From NCBI GenBank assembly GCA_017548425.1, contig JAFZAB010000035.1:1-33949 (forward strand): DNA of 33,949 bases, given 5' to 3'. Under the pieces are notes generated by a model. The model searched no databases. It saw nothing but the letters and a program-made list of their open reading frames with translations, and was not told the DNA's origin. The stretch's first letter is position 1; the number at the start of each line of letters is the position of its first letter. The stretch is from Victivallales bacterium (GTDB taxonomy: Bacteria > Verrucomicrobiota > Lentisphaeria > Oligosphaerales > Oligosphaeraceae). The translations under genes were made by a program, and so were the position numbers. This document shows positions 15,230 to 24,711 of this stretch, piece by piece.

Positions 15230-17893
15230 ATGAACTTGAAAACCGCCTTCACGTTGAAACGGATCCTTCTGGCCGTGGCCATCGTCATCCTTCTGCTCTG
15301 CATCGCATGCGTCAGCGTCCTGCTCATCAAGCATCACAAAAAGCTTGACCGCTTCAACAAAGCCAAACAGGCCTATTTGGACGAAAAATATGAAGACGCC
15401 AAGCCGTTGCTTCGCGAATGCCTGAAAGACCAGTATAATGACGAAGAAGTCAACGTCATGCTCGCCAAAATCGCCGAAAACGAAGAGGAATGGGCGGCGG
15501 CCGTCTGGTATTGGCAGCGTTCCACAAAACTCAATCCGTTCAAGCCGGAATATTTCGACAGCTACATCAACGCCTTGAAGATGACCAGAGATTTCAGAGT
15601 CATCGCCGAAGTTCTGGAGCTTAAAGCGTCGCAAAACGACATCACGCAGGAACAGTATCTCCTGCTCGCTTTCAGCCAGTACTCGCAGGAAGGACAGGCC
15701 AAAGCCCACGAAACCTTTGAGAAGGTTACGGATGAAGACGTCAAGAAAACGGAACTTGGCGAAATCGTCAGCTTCATCATGGCCATGGATTCATCCAACT
15801 TGGAGAACACGCAAAAGACTGAACAAACGTTGAACTTCCTGAAAAAGTTCCACGACTCGTCCGATCGATTCATCTCTTTCGAAACGCTCTACATTTCAGC
15901 CCTCCAATATGCCAGAATCCGCGATTTGGAAAACGGCCGGAAATGCATGGAAAGAGCGGCTAAGGTTTCGCCTCTCCTCGGCCGCCCGTTGCTTGCCTTC
16001 TATCTTTATCAGCAGGGCTTTATCTCCGATGCGATGGAAATCTTCGAAGAATACGCCAAGAGCAACACCCCCAACGAAGTCGGTGTGACGCTGGGCGAAT
16101 GCTATGTCATGACGCAACAGCCGGAAAAACTGGCCGAATTGCGCAAGCAGTTCACATCGGGCAACAACAACAGAATCACGACAGGCCTCTATCTGGAAGC
16201 CCTCCACGCCTTCATGGTGCAGGACACCAAAGCCGTCACGCAAGACGTCGCCAAATGGCAGGATTCTTTCTCATCCACTATCTCCACGCTTGTGAAACTC
16301 TACGCGGCGACCTGCAGTGACAATGTCGAAGAAACCAAAAAGCATCTTCTCTACATTCTGAATCTCGCGCCCAACAGCGGCATCACCAAACTTGGCAAAA
16401 ACGAAGCCGAACAGCAAAAAGACAATGCCGCGAATGAAAACAACACAACGACGCTTTTCTTCAATAGCCGCAATTACGCGTTCAATATTGGTTTCCGCTA
16501 TGTTGTGGATCTCGTGACCAAAAATCAGACCATGAAAGCGGCGGAAGTCGCCGTGGTGCTCAAGCAATTCGGCCCCCGTCCCACCCTCCCCAATCAACCG
16601 AATCCAGACAAACTCCTGACGGAACTCGAAATTGGCTACAAACTCCAAAAAGGCACGCTCACCAAGGAAGATGTCGCGAATGTTCTCGCCAAATATCCTG
16701 ACAATCCTTTGATTCTGAATTACATTGCCAGATATTATGAATCCATTGGTGAATTCGAGAAGGCCACCGCAATCGCACAGTCCAATCTGAACAGACTCCA
16801 TGAAGAACAGAAAAAACAGGTCGCCGAAGGAAATCAGCCTAAGGATTTGACACCGTTCGCGGTCAATTTGCTCGGCTCGCTTGAAATGAATTACGCAAAA
16901 CTCCGGGAAGATGTCGCCAAACTCCAGCAGGAAGGGAAAACCGCAGAAGCCAAAGAACTGCGCGGCAAAATGCAAAAGCAGTTGGATGAAACCAGAAAAG
17001 CCGCCAAGGCCCTGCTCGCTGAACAGGACGCCATCGCCTCCAATATCATTTATATCGACTTCTGTTTCCGCAATCGCCTCCGTGACGACCTCAAAGAATA
17101 TGCCGCCACCATCAAAGATGATGAATCAGACGATATGAAGGCTCTCAAGTACTTCGCTCGTGCACAAGAAGCCATTATGCCTGATCCGGAAGACGAAACG
17201 GCGGCCGCCCCCGCCCAAGCGGAAGACAATAAGAAAGAACTGACGGAAGACGAACAGAAAAAGCTGTTGGAAGCCGAACGGGAAAAACTGGCGGCGGAAT
17301 TCGCGAAAAACAAAGCGGATGTCGCCAAACATCTGGATAATATTGTCACGGCGCATCCCTCCATCCTGTACAAGGTCGCCCTCCTCTATGCGGCTTATCA
17401 GCACTACGAAAAGGCCAACGCCACGTATCAGAAAATCATCGATCTGAGACAGCAGGCCACAGACATCATCTACTTGAACATGTCTGAAAACTGCTCCGCT
17501 CTCAACGACAAGGAAAAAGCTCTCGAATACGCCCAAAAAGCCATCGATCTCTCACCGAACAAGAGCTTGCCCAAAGAAGTTTACGCCATCCGCCTCTTCG
17601 AAAACGACAATGAGCAGGATAGGCAGAAGGCTTACGACACACTGGATTCCCTCGTCATGGCTAAAACAGCCACTGAACGTGGTTTGAGTGCATGGTACAT
17701 CTTGCAACAGGAAAAAATCGCCAAGTCGATCGAAACCAAAGACTGGGGCAAAATCAGAACGGAAGCCAACCATCTGCTGAGTGTTATTCCGAAAGACACG
17801 CGTGCTCTGGAAGCCCTCAAACAAGCGGATGACCTCATGAAGGAAGAAATTGACAAAGAAAAAGAAAATGAGAAAGAAAAACAGGAAGATTGA
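15230..17893 (+). CDS. Large membrane-anchored TPR protein of the exosortase locus
   Basis: This 887-residue protein has a short cytoplasmic start and one hydrophobic anchor at about residues 12-33, then a long helical part outside the membrane built from tetratricopeptide-type repeats (for example YEDAKPLLRECLKDQ, GQAKAHETFEKV, PLILNYIARYYESIGEFEKA, HYEKANATYQKI, KEKALEYAQKAIDLSPNK). A highly charged segment at about 655-705 (EDNKKELTEDEQKK and following) is likely coiled coil, and the tail is Lys/Glu rich. It is the first gene of a unit with the exosortase, ending 38 bp before the exosortase ATG. Large TPR proteins (PrsT type) accompany exosortase systems in Gram-negative bacteria, where they are linked to exopolysaccharide. 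A scaffold role is inference. Confidence 0.8.
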   Translation: MNLKTAFTLKRILLAVAIVILLLCIACVSVLLIKHHKKLDRFNKAKQAYLDEKYEDAKPLLRECLKDQYNDEEVNVMLAKIAENEEEWAAAVWYWQRSTKLNPFKPEYFDSYINALKMTRDFRVIAEVLELKASQNDITQEQYLLLAFSQYSQEGQAKAHETFEKVTDEDVKKTELGEIVSFIMAMDSSNLENTQKTEQTLNFLKKFHDSSDRFISFETLYISALQYARIRDLENGRKCMERAAKVSPLLGRPLLAFYLYQQGFISDAMEIFEEYAKSNTPNEVGVTLGECYVMTQQPEKLAELRKQFTSGNNNRITTGLYLEALHAFMVQDTKAVTQDVAKWQDSFSSTISTLVKLYAATCSDNVEETKKHLLYILNLAPNSGITKLGKNEAEQQKDNAANENNTTTLFFNSRNYAFNIGFRYVVDLVTKNQTMKAAEVAVVLKQFGPRPTLPNQPNPDKLLTELEIGYKLQKGTLTKEDVANVLAKYPDNPLILNYIARYYESIGEFEKATAIAQSNLNRLHEEQKKQVAEGNQPKDLTPFAVNLLGSLEMNYAKLREDVAKLQQEGKTAEAKELRGKMQKQLDETRKAAKALLAEQDAIASNIIYIDFCFRNRLRDDLKEYAATIKDDESDDMKALKYFARAQEAIMPDPEDETAAAPAQAEDNKKELTEDEQKKLLEAEREKLAAEFAKNKADVAKHLDNIVTAHPSILYKVALLYAAYQHYEKANATYQKIIDLRQQATDIIYLNMSENCSALNDKEKALEYAQKAIDLSPNKSLPKEVYAIRLFENDNEQDRQKAYDTLDSLVMAKTATERGLSAWYILQQEKIAKSIETKDWGKIRTEANHLLSVIPKDTRALEALKQADDLMKEEIDKEKENEKEKQED

Positions 17894-17931
17894 TTCGTAA
17901 AATCATAAAGGATAAAGGGGCGATCAAACAC

Positions 17932-18852
17932 ATGACAAACACGAATAGCCCATCCAACAGCGAAACACGTTCCTTGATGGCTTTGTTACGCCAAAAAGAC
18001 AAACTGTCCAGTTGCCTTCCGTGCATCTTCATCTGCTTTGTCGCTTTCCTATATGCACTTGTCCAGGCAATTCGGACATGCAATGGACAATGGGACAGCA
18101 TGGTCGCGTCCATGCTGCTCGCCCTCGCCGTCGTTTATTACGGGCTTATCCGTTTCATGAACGGCGCCGACAACGCCTTGACATCGTCAGCAAAGGAACG
18201 CATCGTGGCATGGGCGATTCTGGTGATCGCCATCTGCATCCCGCCTCTTTTCGCCACATCGCCGACGGAACTGCCCCATAACACCGCCATCGCCTTGTTC
18301 GCCATCGCCTGCATGCTGTTTTTCCATGGATGGCGCCCCGCCTTGTGGATGTCCCCCGCCCTGATCATCTTCTGCATATTCATCCCCATGCGGGAACAGA
18401 TCATGCTGATGGTCTCCTATCCGCTCAGACTGATTTCAACCACCTTGTCAGTATTGGTTCTTAAGTTGTTACAAGTCAACATCGAATATCATCTGACCAC
18501 CATCACCCTGCCAGGCTCGACACAAATTGTCATCACAGATGCCTGCAGCGGCATCCAGCAGTTGGAAGCGCTGTTGCTGATCGGTTATCTCATCATCCAT
18601 CTGCAACCCAAACCGCTTGTTTGGAGCATCTGCCACTATCTCTTCCTCCTGCCGATCATCATTCTGTCCAATTCCGTTCGCATCATCGTGACGATCCTTC
18701 TTTACCACGCTATCGGGCCAGCGGTTCTCAACAACACGTGGCACACGACGCTTGGCTACTGCCTGGTGCTCGCCTGTTCGATTCTCTTCTGGTATTCCGG
18801 TTTGCTTTTTCCAACCGCAACGTCCGAGTCTTCCAAGCCAGACAACGCATAA
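17932..18852 (+). CDS. Exosortase (transpeptidase-like membrane protease)
   Basis: The 306-residue polytopic protein has about eight hydrophobic helices. The exosortase/archaeosortase catalytic residues are present in the expected order: Cys205 in DACSGIQQLEALL, Arg250 in LSNSVRI and His271 in NNTWHTTLGY. The family cleaves C-terminal PEP-CTERM-type sorting signals, and the protein ends up attached to the surface or to exopolysaccharide. I chose ATG 17932 with an AAAGGGG site upstream; a TTG at 17890 would overlap the TPR stop. The specific exosortase subtype and its substrate motif cannot be read from this window, because no protein here ends in a recognisable sorting signal. Confidence 0.9.
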   Translation: MTNTNSPSNSETRSLMALLRQKDKLSSCLPCIFICFVAFLYALVQAIRTCNGQWDSMVASMLLALAVVYYGLIRFMNGADNALTSSAKERIVAWAILVIAICIPPLFATSPTELPHNTAIALFAIACMLFFHGWRPALWMSPALIIFCIFIPMREQIMLMVSYPLRLISTTLSVLVLKLLQVNIEYHLTTITLPGSTQIVITDACSGIQQLEALLLIGYLIIHLQPKPLVWSICHYLFLLPIIILSNSVRIIVTILLYHAIGPAVLNNTWHTTLGYCLVLACSILFWYSGLLFPTATSESSKPDNA

Positions 18853-18881
18853 CCATCTAACCGCCAACTGCGAATCCAATC

Positions 18882-20021
18882 ATGAATAAAAGTCTAAAGA
18901 ACACGTTATTTGGCCTCGGCATGCTCGTCGCATGCCTCCCCTACGCATGCAAGCTTCCCTATATCACAACGGCCTGGAAGCAATCGCCGCTTGATTCGCA
19001 CGACTGGATCTTCCTCCTGATGGGATTCGTCACATTGGGCATCACATTGTTCGGCATCCGTCGCAAGGAAGTCCATCATGACTGGACAGGGCTGTTGCTC
19101 ATGGCCGTCTTCGCCATTATGTATGTTATTGGATTGATTAAGGATATCCATGCCATCTCCATCATGGCGGGTGTCTTGATCGCCGCTTCCGCGACTTGTT
19201 TGTTCTGGGGATGGGAATGCTTCATCATTCTCCTGCCGGCCTTCGTGGTCTTCTGCCTGTCCGTCACAAGCACGAGTTATTGGATAACCTATTTGCTGTC
19301 GCCAATCGGCCTTAAGAGCCTGCCAGTCAAAATCTTCCTGATGGTCGTGGCCATCGTGATCGCCATCATCCAATACCGTGTCCATTTCATTCCGAAAAAG
19401 CAAAGCACCATCTTCGTATGCGTCCTCTGCTTCGCCGTCTTGTTTGTCGGCCTCCAAAAAGAAGCCCACATCAAATCCGCCGCCTTCATTCCGGACTTCT
19501 CATCAGGCATGTTCAAAAACGCCAAAGGCTATGCTTTGGATCCGACGCCAGGCGATCTCCAATTCTTCGAAGGCTCCAAAAAACTGGAAAAATACACGTT
19601 CGGAACCGATGATTCAGTCATTGGCATTCTGGGCATCGAACTGGGAACAAACGTTCACCAAATCCATCCGCCAACCCATTGCCTTCGCACACAAGGAACA
19701 ACCATCTTGAGCGAAAAGCTTCAAACGGTCGAATTCCGTTTCGCGCAGATAACCATCACGGAAATCAACTATCTCAATACCAGCAACAATCCAATGCTTT
19801 GCTGGTATTGGTATTCATCCCCCCAATTCTCCACGCCAAGCCTCATCTCCTTCAGAAGACATTGGAATCCCAAACACGAATGGCATAGCTATCAGATTAC
19901 GACGCCTATCTATAGCAATGACCTTTCCAAGGCACGGGAAAGACTCAAAGTATTTCTTGGAGACGTAGCGGAGGAAAACAGCAGCAAGGCCTCGAAGGAA
20001 GCCCAACAACCATCAAATTGA
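18882..20021 (+). CDS. Exosortase-like membrane half fused to an EpsI (DUF3485)-like domain
   Basis: The 379-residue protein has two parts. Residues 1-200 are about seven membrane helices; the segment around LFWGWECFIILLPAFVVFCL lines up by eye with FFHGWRPALWMSPALIIFCI of the neighbouring exosortase, but the protein has no DACSG cysteine, no SNSVR arginine and no WH histidine. Residues about 205-365 resemble EpsI/DUF3485, including HPPTHC at 262-267, which matches the H-P-x-x-C pattern of that family. In other exosortase systems EpsI is a separate protein or sits at the C-terminus of the active exosortase. This gene ends the operon before a strong terminator. The role is unknown; it may support the exosortase or handle the same substrate. 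Confidence 0.72.
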   Translation: MNKSLKNTLFGLGMLVACLPYACKLPYITTAWKQSPLDSHDWIFLLMGFVTLGITLFGIRRKEVHHDWTGLLLMAVFAIMYVIGLIKDIHAISIMAGVLIAASATCLFWGWECFIILLPAFVVFCLSVTSTSYWITYLLSPIGLKSLPVKIFLMVVAIVIAIIQYRVHFIPKKQSTIFVCVLCFAVLFVGLQKEAHIKSAAFIPDFSSGMFKNAKGYALDPTPGDLQFFEGSKKLEKYTFGTDDSVIGILGIELGTNVHQIHPPTHCLRTQGTTILSEKLQTVEFRFAQITITEINYLNTSNNPMLCWYWYSSPQFSTPSLISFRRHWNPKHEWHSYQITTPIYSNDLSKARERLKVFLGDVAEENSSKASKEAQQPSN

Positions 20022-20060
20022 CCGTTTTCCCAATCACCCGCTTATTACAGCATTTCAACG

Positions 20061-20094
20061 ACGCCATGGCACTTGTTTGTCCATGGCGTTTTTT
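20061..20094 (+). terminator. Rho-independent terminator after the exosortase operon
   Basis: A 9-bp stem (ACGCCATGG 20061-20069, CCATGGCGT 20081-20089) with an 11-nt loop is followed by a run of six T. It lies 40 bp after the stop of the EpsI-like gene. Confidence 0.88.
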
Positions 20095-20209
20095 ATTGAA
20101 GAAATCACATCGACGCCATTTTTCCGTCCCCCCTGTTTGACATTATACCTATATTTATATAGATTACTCTAACGCGTTGCATTCTTCACACACCAACAGA
20201 CCAGACACC

Positions 20210-23200
20210 ATGTCGGCTTATAAAACCATTTTCGCCATTCTTCTCATCTGCGCCTTGAGCCTTTGCGCATTTGACGGTTTCGATGTCTCTTCCGCCCATT
20301 ACAGACTGTTCGTCGAAGAGATTCCCGTCGTCAAGGCTCCGGCTGAAAAGACGTCCGTCACCGTCACTGTCTTCAACAAGACCGACAAGACAGCGAAGGC
20401 AACGGTCACCATCCACAAGCTTGTGGACGACTGGAAAGTCGTAGGACAACCTTCCCAAACGGCCGAACTGCCGCCGAATTCGCAAAAAATCGTGACGTTT
20501 GAAATCGTGTCCGGCCCGTTTGTCTTCGATGCGCATTATCCAATTCATACACATGCCGTCTTCACAGCGGAAGACACTCAGCAAGAAACACTTGACGCCG
20601 TTCGCGTCTTTCTTGTCCAAGAGAATAAACTCGGCGTCAACCTCCCCAAGCAACCGGACATTCCTGTCATCGCCGTCAACAACGATTCCTCTCTCTGTCT
20701 GGCGGACCATGTTGCCGACGCTTCCATCGAATGGCAGTATTTCGGACAACCTGTCCAATATCGCGCCATCGGCTGGAAAGGCCATATCGTCGAAAGCGGC
20801 GCCAACGTCAATTCAGACTACCAGACGCGACCGGACGCGGACGGCAAAAGCACGACCTACCGCGCCATTTTCATGCATCCGCCATGGCGCTCCGCCGAAG
20901 GCACAGCCGCCGTCACGTTCCGCCTCAAGTTGCCAACTTCCAATAGCATCCATTTTCTTTTCTCCCGTTCGCAACGGAATGAGAAGCCCTCCGAACCACG
21001 TAGTGACGGCATTACCTACACGATTCAGGCGGCTGAAGTCGGCCAGCCATTCAAAACATTCTATGACCGTCATGAAAACATCCGCGTCTGGAAAGACGAA
21101 GACATTGATCTGACCGCCTTTGCAGGCAAAACGATCGATCTCCGCCTTGAAGTCCATCCCGGCCAGAACAAAAATTCCGCCTGCGACGCCGCCTACTGGG
21201 GCCGCGTTCTCATCCAGGCTGGCGAACAGCCGCCCGTCATCGACTACGCCGCACAGCCACCAGCGGCCCTTCCAACGATCACCTCTGATTCCAATCCTCC
21301 CTTCGGCCTTCTGGACCAATGGCATCCGCACGGAAACGCCCTCCATCACGGCTTCGAAATCTCACTGGATAATTCACCGCTTTTCAAGCCCGGCAGCGCA
21401 TTCCGTCTAATTGACTGCAAACGCCAACTTCAGCCGCATGGCTTCATGGACGTCTATACGTTGCAAAGCGCGGAAAAGACCGCCAAGCTGTTCATCTACA
21501 AAAGCTTCCCGCGTAAAAACGCCATCGGATTTCAATTCCACGCGGAAAACGCTCTCATTACGGAAGTTAAGACCGGCCCATGGCACGACAATCCGAAACG
21601 GATCTATTTCGGCCACGGCTATGTCGTCGAAAATCCAGGCAACCGCAGTCTGATTTTCAACGGCCACACCGTCGCCGCCTCTCATGCGGCATATGAATTC
21701 GAAAATGGCACGACCGTCCTGCAAGCCATCGACAATCCGCCCAACCATTTGGAAATCAACAAAGATCGCCATACGGCCTCGCTTGTCTCGCGCGGCAATT
21801 GCGTCTTCACTTTTTTCACCGCCCCCACCGCCTTCGAAGCCGCCTTCCAATACAGGGAGTATCACAAAATCCGCAAGCCCGCAGGAGCTTTCCACAATCT
21901 CGCGGGGCGGTTCATTTTCGACATCTGGCATGGCACGAAAGGTGCCGCCGCTCTCATCACAGGTCTCACGCAAGCAACACGTTATGGCATGACCGATTCC
22001 ATGCTGACCATCCATGACTGGCAGCGTTGGGGCTATGACTACCGCCTGCCGGACATCTGGCCGCCGCGTCCGTCATGGGGCACCGTCGAACAGACGAAAG
22101 TCATCGAAGCCATCTGCAAACAGCATAACATCCCTTGGGGCTTCCACGACAACTACATCGACATCTATCCGGACACGGATGACTTCTCATACCGCCTCGT
22201 CTATTTCCGCAACAACACAGGCGACTATGACGTCCCCTTCCCTGTCTTCGACAAACACAATCCGCAGCCCAACCGCGCGTGGTTTACACGCGGACGCGAC
22301 GCGCAATCCTATAAGTTCCGTCCGGACAGCATCTTGCCGTTCGTCAAACGCAACTACGAACGGATTTTGCAGGACGTCCATCCCACCGCCTCCTTCGTCG
22401 ATGTCCTCTCCTCCGTCAAGCCGACGGATTGGTATGATTCCGACGGCAATTACCATTCCATGGAGGAAACGCGAAAGTATTGGGGCGAAGCCTTCGCGAC
22501 CATCCGTAACATGCTCGGCGGCAACGCTCCCACTACGTCCGAAGGCGGTCATGACCAGTTGATCGGCTGGCTCGACGGCGCGGATTGCCAATGGCTCACG
22601 ATTTCAGACGAACCGAATTCCTTCTACACGCGTTTTCCCTGCTCCGACTGGGCCCGCGTCCCATGGTTCGACGCCGTCAACCATGACAAATTCGCCCTGC
22701 TCGGCGCAGGCTATTCCAATCGTTATCAAGGCAACCGCCCGCGGCTGACGCATGGCATTGGTTCAGACGACTATCTCGCCTCCGAACTGCTTGCCGCCCA
22801 CAATCTTATGGGCGATTCCAATCCGTTCAACTACGACAATGTCCGCAAATACTGGCTTGCGCAGGATTTCATCCGCCGCACAGCCGCCCACAACATGACC
22901 GCCCATGAATTTGTCGGCGGAGACATCCATCATCAACATGTCCAATGGGACAACGGCGCGGATGTCTGGATCAACCGCTCCGAAAAGCCGTGGGACATCG
23001 GCGGCCACGTCCTACCCGCTTACGGCTTCCATGTCACCTATCCACAGGGTAAATTGACGCTTGAAACCGTCAACGGCCTCGTCCGTGAATACGCTCGTTG
23101 CGATTCACATGAGTTCTTCAACGCCCGTAACACGCGGCAGCGTATCTTCCCCTGCGTTCTGGATATCCGCCCCTATATTTCTGATTTCCAATATCTTAGC

Positions 23201-23869
23201 GGCAACAAAATCAAATACGTCATCAGTTGGGAGGCCAACGAAGCCGCCCCCTACAACCTCCGTTCCTACGTCCATTTCCTCACGCCGGAAAGCCATGCGC
23301 AGATCGCCTTCCAAGACGATCATGACACGCCAGTTCCGACAACAAAATTCAACGGCGTCATCCGTGATGAACGCATCGTCGAAATTCCCGAAGACCGCCT
23401 CAAATTCGATTCCTACCAATGGACATGCGGCCTCTTCACCTTCGAACTTGGCCGCATGCTGCTGCGCGGCTATACATGCAACGATTCATCCGTCGATCTC
23501 GGTACATTGCGTCTCAAACGCGATCAAGACGGCCATATTACGGACGCGACGTTTGCCCAAGCCACGAAAGGCGTTTATTTTGAAAAGGATATCAACGCCA
23601 ATCCGGCCGGAACGCTCGTCGATTTCGGCCGTCTGAAAACCAGCGGTGCCTTCCGTCTCGTCAAGAAAGACAACGCTTTGCAGATCACGCCTGTTCCGCA
23701 GCAGAATCCGTTTACAATCGAATTGAATCTGCCAAATACAAAGAAAGCCGTCGTCACGGCGGAACCGTTCGAAGCGGGCGGCACGCCCGTCTTCACCGCC
23801 ACGCAGAACGACTATACCCTTACTATAACATTAACGCCCACAACAATTTTCACCATCACCATCCAGTAA
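20210..23869 (+). CDS. Large secreted glycoside hydrolase-like protein (GH101/GH129-like fold)
   Basis: From ATG 20210 it has 1219 residues with a signal peptide at 1-22 (AYKTIFAILLICALSLCAF). Residues about 30-110 look like an Ig-type beta domain, and 140-330 like a carbohydrate-binding jelly roll. Residues 340-560 look like a beta super-sandwich, and about 570-880 a TIM barrel starting at the TIHDWQRWGYDYRLPDIWPP segment, followed by C-terminal beta domains. This order and the pair Asp731 (FVDV) and Glu778 (TTSEGG) recall the nucleophile and acid/base of GH101/GH129 endo- and exo-alpha-N-acetylgalactosaminidases. The homology is judged by pattern only. It probably acts on host or plant glycans outside the cell. 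No Shine-Dalgarno sequence is evident. It precedes two amidohydrolases, presumably in the same unit. Confidence 0.6.
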   Translation: MSAYKTIFAILLICALSLCAFDGFDVSSAHYRLFVEEIPVVKAPAEKTSVTVTVFNKTDKTAKATVTIHKLVDDWKVVGQPSQTAELPPNSQKIVTFEIVSGPFVFDAHYPIHTHAVFTAEDTQQETLDAVRVFLVQENKLGVNLPKQPDIPVIAVNNDSSLCLADHVADASIEWQYFGQPVQYRAIGWKGHIVESGANVNSDYQTRPDADGKSTTYRAIFMHPPWRSAEGTAAVTFRLKLPTSNSIHFLFSRSQRNEKPSEPRSDGITYTIQAAEVGQPFKTFYDRHENIRVWKDEDIDLTAFAGKTIDLRLEVHPGQNKNSACDAAYWGRVLIQAGEQPPVIDYAAQPPAALPTITSDSNPPFGLLDQWHPHGNALHHGFEISLDNSPLFKPGSAFRLIDCKRQLQPHGFMDVYTLQSAEKTAKLFIYKSFPRKNAIGFQFHAENALITEVKTGPWHDNPKRIYFGHGYVVENPGNRSLIFNGHTVAASHAAYEFENGTTVLQAIDNPPNHLEINKDRHTASLVSRGNCVFTFFTAPTAFEAAFQYREYHKIRKPAGAFHNLAGRFIFDIWHGTKGAAALITGLTQATRYGMTDSMLTIHDWQRWGYDYRLPDIWPPRPSWGTVEQTKVIEAICKQHNIPWGFHDNYIDIYPDTDDFSYRLVYFRNNTGDYDVPFPVFDKHNPQPNRAWFTRGRDAQSYKFRPDSILPFVKRNYERILQDVHPTASFVDVLSSVKPTDWYDSDGNYHSMEETRKYWGEAFATIRNMLGGNAPTTSEGGHDQLIGWLDGADCQWLTISDEPNSFYTRFPCSDWARVPWFDAVNHDKFALLGAGYSNRYQGNRPRLTHGIGSDDYLASELLAAHNLMGDSNPFNYDNVRKYWLAQDFIRRTAAHNMTAHEFVGGDIHHQHVQWDNGADVWINRSEKPWDIGGHVLPAYGFHVTYPQGKLTLETVNGLVREYARCDSHEFFNARNTRQRIFPCVLDIRPYISDFQYLSGNKIKYVISWEANEAAPYNLRSYVHFLTPESHAQIAFQDDHDTPVPTTKFNGVIRDERIVEIPEDRLKFDSYQWTCGLFTFELGRMLLRGYTCNDSSVDLGTLRLKRDQDGHITDATFAQATKGVYFEKDINANPAGTLVDFGRLKTSGAFRLVKKDNALQITPVPQQNPFTIELNLPNTKKAVVTAEPFEAGGTPVFTATQNDYTLTITLTPTTIFTITIQ

Positions 23870-23906
23870 ATCCAGAACATCCAGAATATCCAGTAAATCC
23901 AGTAGA
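23861..23906 (+). repeat. ATCCAGTAA-type 9-bp tandem repeats at the stop codon of the glycosidase
   Basis: About five degenerate copies of the nonamer ATCCAGTAA/ATCCAGAAC run from the last codons of the GH-like gene, whose TAA stop lies inside the first copy, to just before the AAGGAG of the next gene. A gain or loss of copies would leave the stop intact but change the intergenic spacing. Confidence 0.75.
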
Positions 23907-23920
23907 AAAAGGAGCTTATC

Positions 23921-24673
23921 ATGCATTTCTTCGATGCAAACTGCGGCCCGTATGGCCTCACGGAAAACAACGAACCCACCATCTTCCCGACCGTCAAAGA
24001 GATTTTGGCGGACATGGACGCGGCAGGCGTCGAAAAGACGACGCTGTGGCACATCTCCCAAAAGGAAATGGGTTGGGCACTCGGCAACAAACTCATTGTC
24101 AAAGACTTGAATGAAAATCCAGAGGCGAAGAAACGCATCTCGCCATCATGGTGCGTTGTCCCGACCGTCACGGGCGAGCAAGGCAGCGCGGAACAAGTCG
24201 TGCAAGAGATGCTCGCCGCCAATGCGGGAACCGTCCGCATCTTCCCTGAAGACCATCGTTGGGAGCTCTATCCCGCCGCTATCGGCGACCTCTTCACGCT
24301 GTTCACGGAAAACCATATTCCCGTCTATCTCTCCGTCAAGGCCATGGGATGGGACAAAATCTACCACACGATGTACATGTTCCCCGACCTCTATGCCATC
24401 ATCTGCGACTGCGGCCTCTGGGGCCCAGACCGCCGCATCCGCCCGCTTCTCGTCAATTACAAGCATACCTATTTTGAAACGTCCGAATACTGGGCGGCCG
24501 GCAGCATCGCCGACACCGTCCACGCCATCGGTCCGGACCGCCTCCTCTACGGCTCCGGTGCCCCGCACTACGGCCGCGGCTCTATGATGCTCGCCATCAT
24601 GCATGCCGACATCTCCGACGAAGCCAAAGAGCTCATCGCCCACGGCAATCTCGAACGCCTCCTGCAGCATTGA
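23921..24673 (+). CDS. Amidohydrolase-2-like protein lacking metal ligands (likely pseudoenzyme)
   Basis: The 250-residue protein is a paralogue of the gene immediately downstream: both share the TIM-barrel layout and end in ADISDxxxxLIxHxNxExxL-type segments. However, the metal-binding positions are all replaced. FFDANCG stands where H-x-H is expected, VYLSVK in place of LIHTW, ICDCG in place of CAHC, and YGSGAPHY in place of YGTDMPW. So it is probably not a metal-dependent hydrolase; it could be a structural or regulatory partner. An AAGGAG ribosome site lies just before the ATG. It starts 51 bp after the GH-like gene and 38 bp before its active paralogue, suggesting one operon. Confidence 0.8.
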   Translation: MHFFDANCGPYGLTENNEPTIFPTVKEILADMDAAGVEKTTLWHISQKEMGWALGNKLIVKDLNENPEAKKRISPSWCVVPTVTGEQGSAEQVVQEMLAANAGTVRIFPEDHRWELYPAAIGDLFTLFTENHIPVYLSVKAMGWDKIYHTMYMFPDLYAIICDCGLWGPDRRIRPLLVNYKHTYFETSEYWAAGSIADTVHAIGPDRLLYGSGAPHYGRGSMMLAIMHADISDEAKELIAHGNLERLLQH

Positions 24674-24711
24674 TCATTTTTACACGGCCACGCCGAAAGG
24701 AGATACATACC

